A stretch of DNA of 42,815 bases from an uncultured Bacteroidales bacterium (GTDB lineage Bacteria; Bacteroidota; Bacteroidia; Bacteroidales; P3): positions 1 to 42,815 of the forward strand of contig CAMVAA010000003.1 in NCBI GenBank assembly GCA_947165345.1. The letters are read 5' to 3'. Numbering within the stretch: the stretch's first letter is position 1; each line of letters opens with the position of its first letter. The position numbers were made by a program, and so were the translations under genes. The notes under the pieces were generated by a model. The model was not told the origin of the DNA. It searched no databases and was given only the letters and a program-made list of their open reading frames with translations. This document shows, in pieces, positions 41,957 to 42,815 of this stretch.

Positions 41957-42035
41957 AACGACAACTGAGAAAAACACAACCATGCGGCGCATGTCGCGCC
42001 GCGAAAATGTTGTCGACATTGTCTGGGTTGTCGTT
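41957..42035 (+). ncRNA. Candidate three-way-junction element between pyrK and pyrD
   Basis: Outer arms aacgacaac (41957-41965) and gttgtcgtt (42027-42035) are a perfect 9-bp match enclosing two hairpins: gcggcgc-atgtc-gcgccgc (41984-42002) and aatgt-tgtcg-acatt (42006-42020). acaacc (41976-41981) could alternatively pair with the ggttgt part of the right arm, giving two mutually exclusive folds. The element ends 14 nt before the pyrD start. The fold is by eye. Confidence 0.4.
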
Positions 42036-42049
42036 AAATAAGAAAAAGT

Positions 42050-42815
42050 ATGTTGGAAGTTAAAGTACACAATCTCAAGCTGAAGAACCCGGTGATGACC
42101 GCCAGCGGCACCTTCGGCTACGGCGAGGAGTTCGCCGACTTCATCGACCTCAACCGCCTCGGCGGCTTTGTCGTCAAGGGCACCACTGGCACCCACCGCG
42201 AGGGCAACCCCTACCCCCGCATGGTCGAGACCCCCTCGGGCATGCTCAACAGCGTGGGCCTGCAGAACGGCGGCGTGGAGAAGTTCTGCTCCGAAGTATA
42301 TCATAGAATCAAGCACTTAGATACCAATATCATCGTCAACGTCAGCGGCTCCTCCATCGAGGAATACTGCTCCGTGGCCGAGCAGATCGACGCGCTGGAG
42401 AAGATTCCCGCCATCGAGCTGAACATCTCCTGCCCCAACGTCAAGCACGGCGGCATGGGCTTCGGCACCCAGCCGGCTATGGCGGCGGAGGTGGTGGAGG
42501 CGGTGCGCAAGGTCTACCATAAGACGCTGATAGTAAAGCTCTCGCCCAATGTCACCAACATCGCCGAGATTGCCCGCGCCGTCGAGGGTGCCGGTGCCGA
42601 CAGCGTCTCCCTCATCAACACCCTGCTGGGCATGGCCATCGACATCGAGCGCCGCCGCCCCTGCATGGCCAACGTCACCGGCGGCCTAAGCGGCCCCGCC
42701 GTGAAGCCCGTGGCTGTGCGTATGGTGTGGCAAGTGGCTCATGCCGTGAAGATTCCCGTCGTGGGCCTGGGCGGTATCTGCACCGCCGAGGACGCCATCG
42801 AGTTCCTTATGGCCG
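42050..42815 (+). CDS. pyrD: Dihydroorotate dehydrogenase class 1B, catalytic subunit (3' end outside window)
   Basis: PyrD oxidises dihydroorotate to orotate with FMN, working as a heterotetramer with PyrK. 255 codons are present of about 300. The sequence opens [25 protein letters not shown] and contains [34 protein letters not shown], the catalytic-Cys loop [11 protein letters not shown] that marks class 1[52 protein letters not shown] and [23 protein letters not shown] [19 protein letters not shown] at the window edge. It follows pyrK, confirming the class. Confidence 0.96.
   Translation, partial: MLEVKVHNLKLKNPVMTASGTFGYGEEFADFIDLNRLGGFVVKGTTGTHREGNPYPRMVETPSGMLNSVGLQNGGVEKFCSEVYHRIKHLDTNIIVNVSGSSIEEYCSVAEQIDALEKIPAIELNISCPNVKHGGMGFGTQPAMAAEVVEAVRKVYHKTLIVKLSPNVTNIAEIARAVEGAGADSVSLINTLLGMAIDIERRRPCMANVTGGLSGPAVKPVAVRMVWQVAHAVKIPVVGLGGICTAEDAIEFLMA

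Overview
The window looks like chromosomal DNA of an uncultured, fairly GC-rich member of the Bacteroidales (Bacteroidota). The evidence is internal. Promoters have the Bacteroidota form TTTG-N19-TAnnTTTG (perfect copies at 894-924, 23156-23186 and 24427-24457). Start codons lack Shine-Dalgarno sequences. Several secreted proteins end in type IX secretion (T9SS) sorting domains. Ten of eleven recognisable signal-peptidase-I exports place Gln directly after the predicted cleavage site. Lineage-typical families are present: OmpA-propeller proteins, DUF6266, PCMD-like and class 1B PyrK/PyrD.

Layout. 1-828 is the end of acetate kinase. 894-1286 is a promoter plus folded, apparently non-coding DNA. 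1287-6873 holds an AT-rich orphan ORF, a BspA-LRR/InlB-repeat T9SS cargo, a second T9SS cargo and a TPR-propeller-OmpA protein. 7107-12879 holds pgi, a major OmpA-like porin, a second OmpA protein, a glycosyltransferase and purN. 12948-16295 (minus) is an overlapping trio for the outer membrane (HhH-barrel, small barrel, lipoprotein). 16816-19728 is divergent aroB and a U32 protease/RlhA-like gene. 19751-22910 (minus) is TPR protein, rsmA and an MntP-like protein, preceded by two tRNA-Lys genes. 23363-26530 is DUF6266, a CoA-transferase with a folded leader, and marC. 26930-30703 is a run of three secreted proteins, two of them tandem paralogues. 30765-33592 is a small membrane protein, efp, a glutaminyl-cyclase-like lipoprotein, a Rieske-like lipoprotein and cdd. 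33750-40927 is an envelope operon (PpiD-like, M23, dxr, rseP, lptG). 41161-42815 is pyrK and the start of pyrD.

How it fits together. Most of the window is housekeeping plus envelope biogenesis: proteins are exported, some receive N-terminal pyroglutamate (a candidate cyclase is at 31622), and some are passed to T9SS. No phage, IS element, CRISPR array or defence system was seen. The least explained features are a dispersed 11-bp C-rich repeat (20 units at four intergenic sites, one an exact 110-bp alternating array), structured RNA candidates ahead of the CoA-transferase gene and between pyrK and pyrD, an MntP-like protein whose membrane acidic residues have become amides, a Rieske-like protein with changed ligands, and a tandem pair of secreted paralogues of which one has lost its sorting domain.
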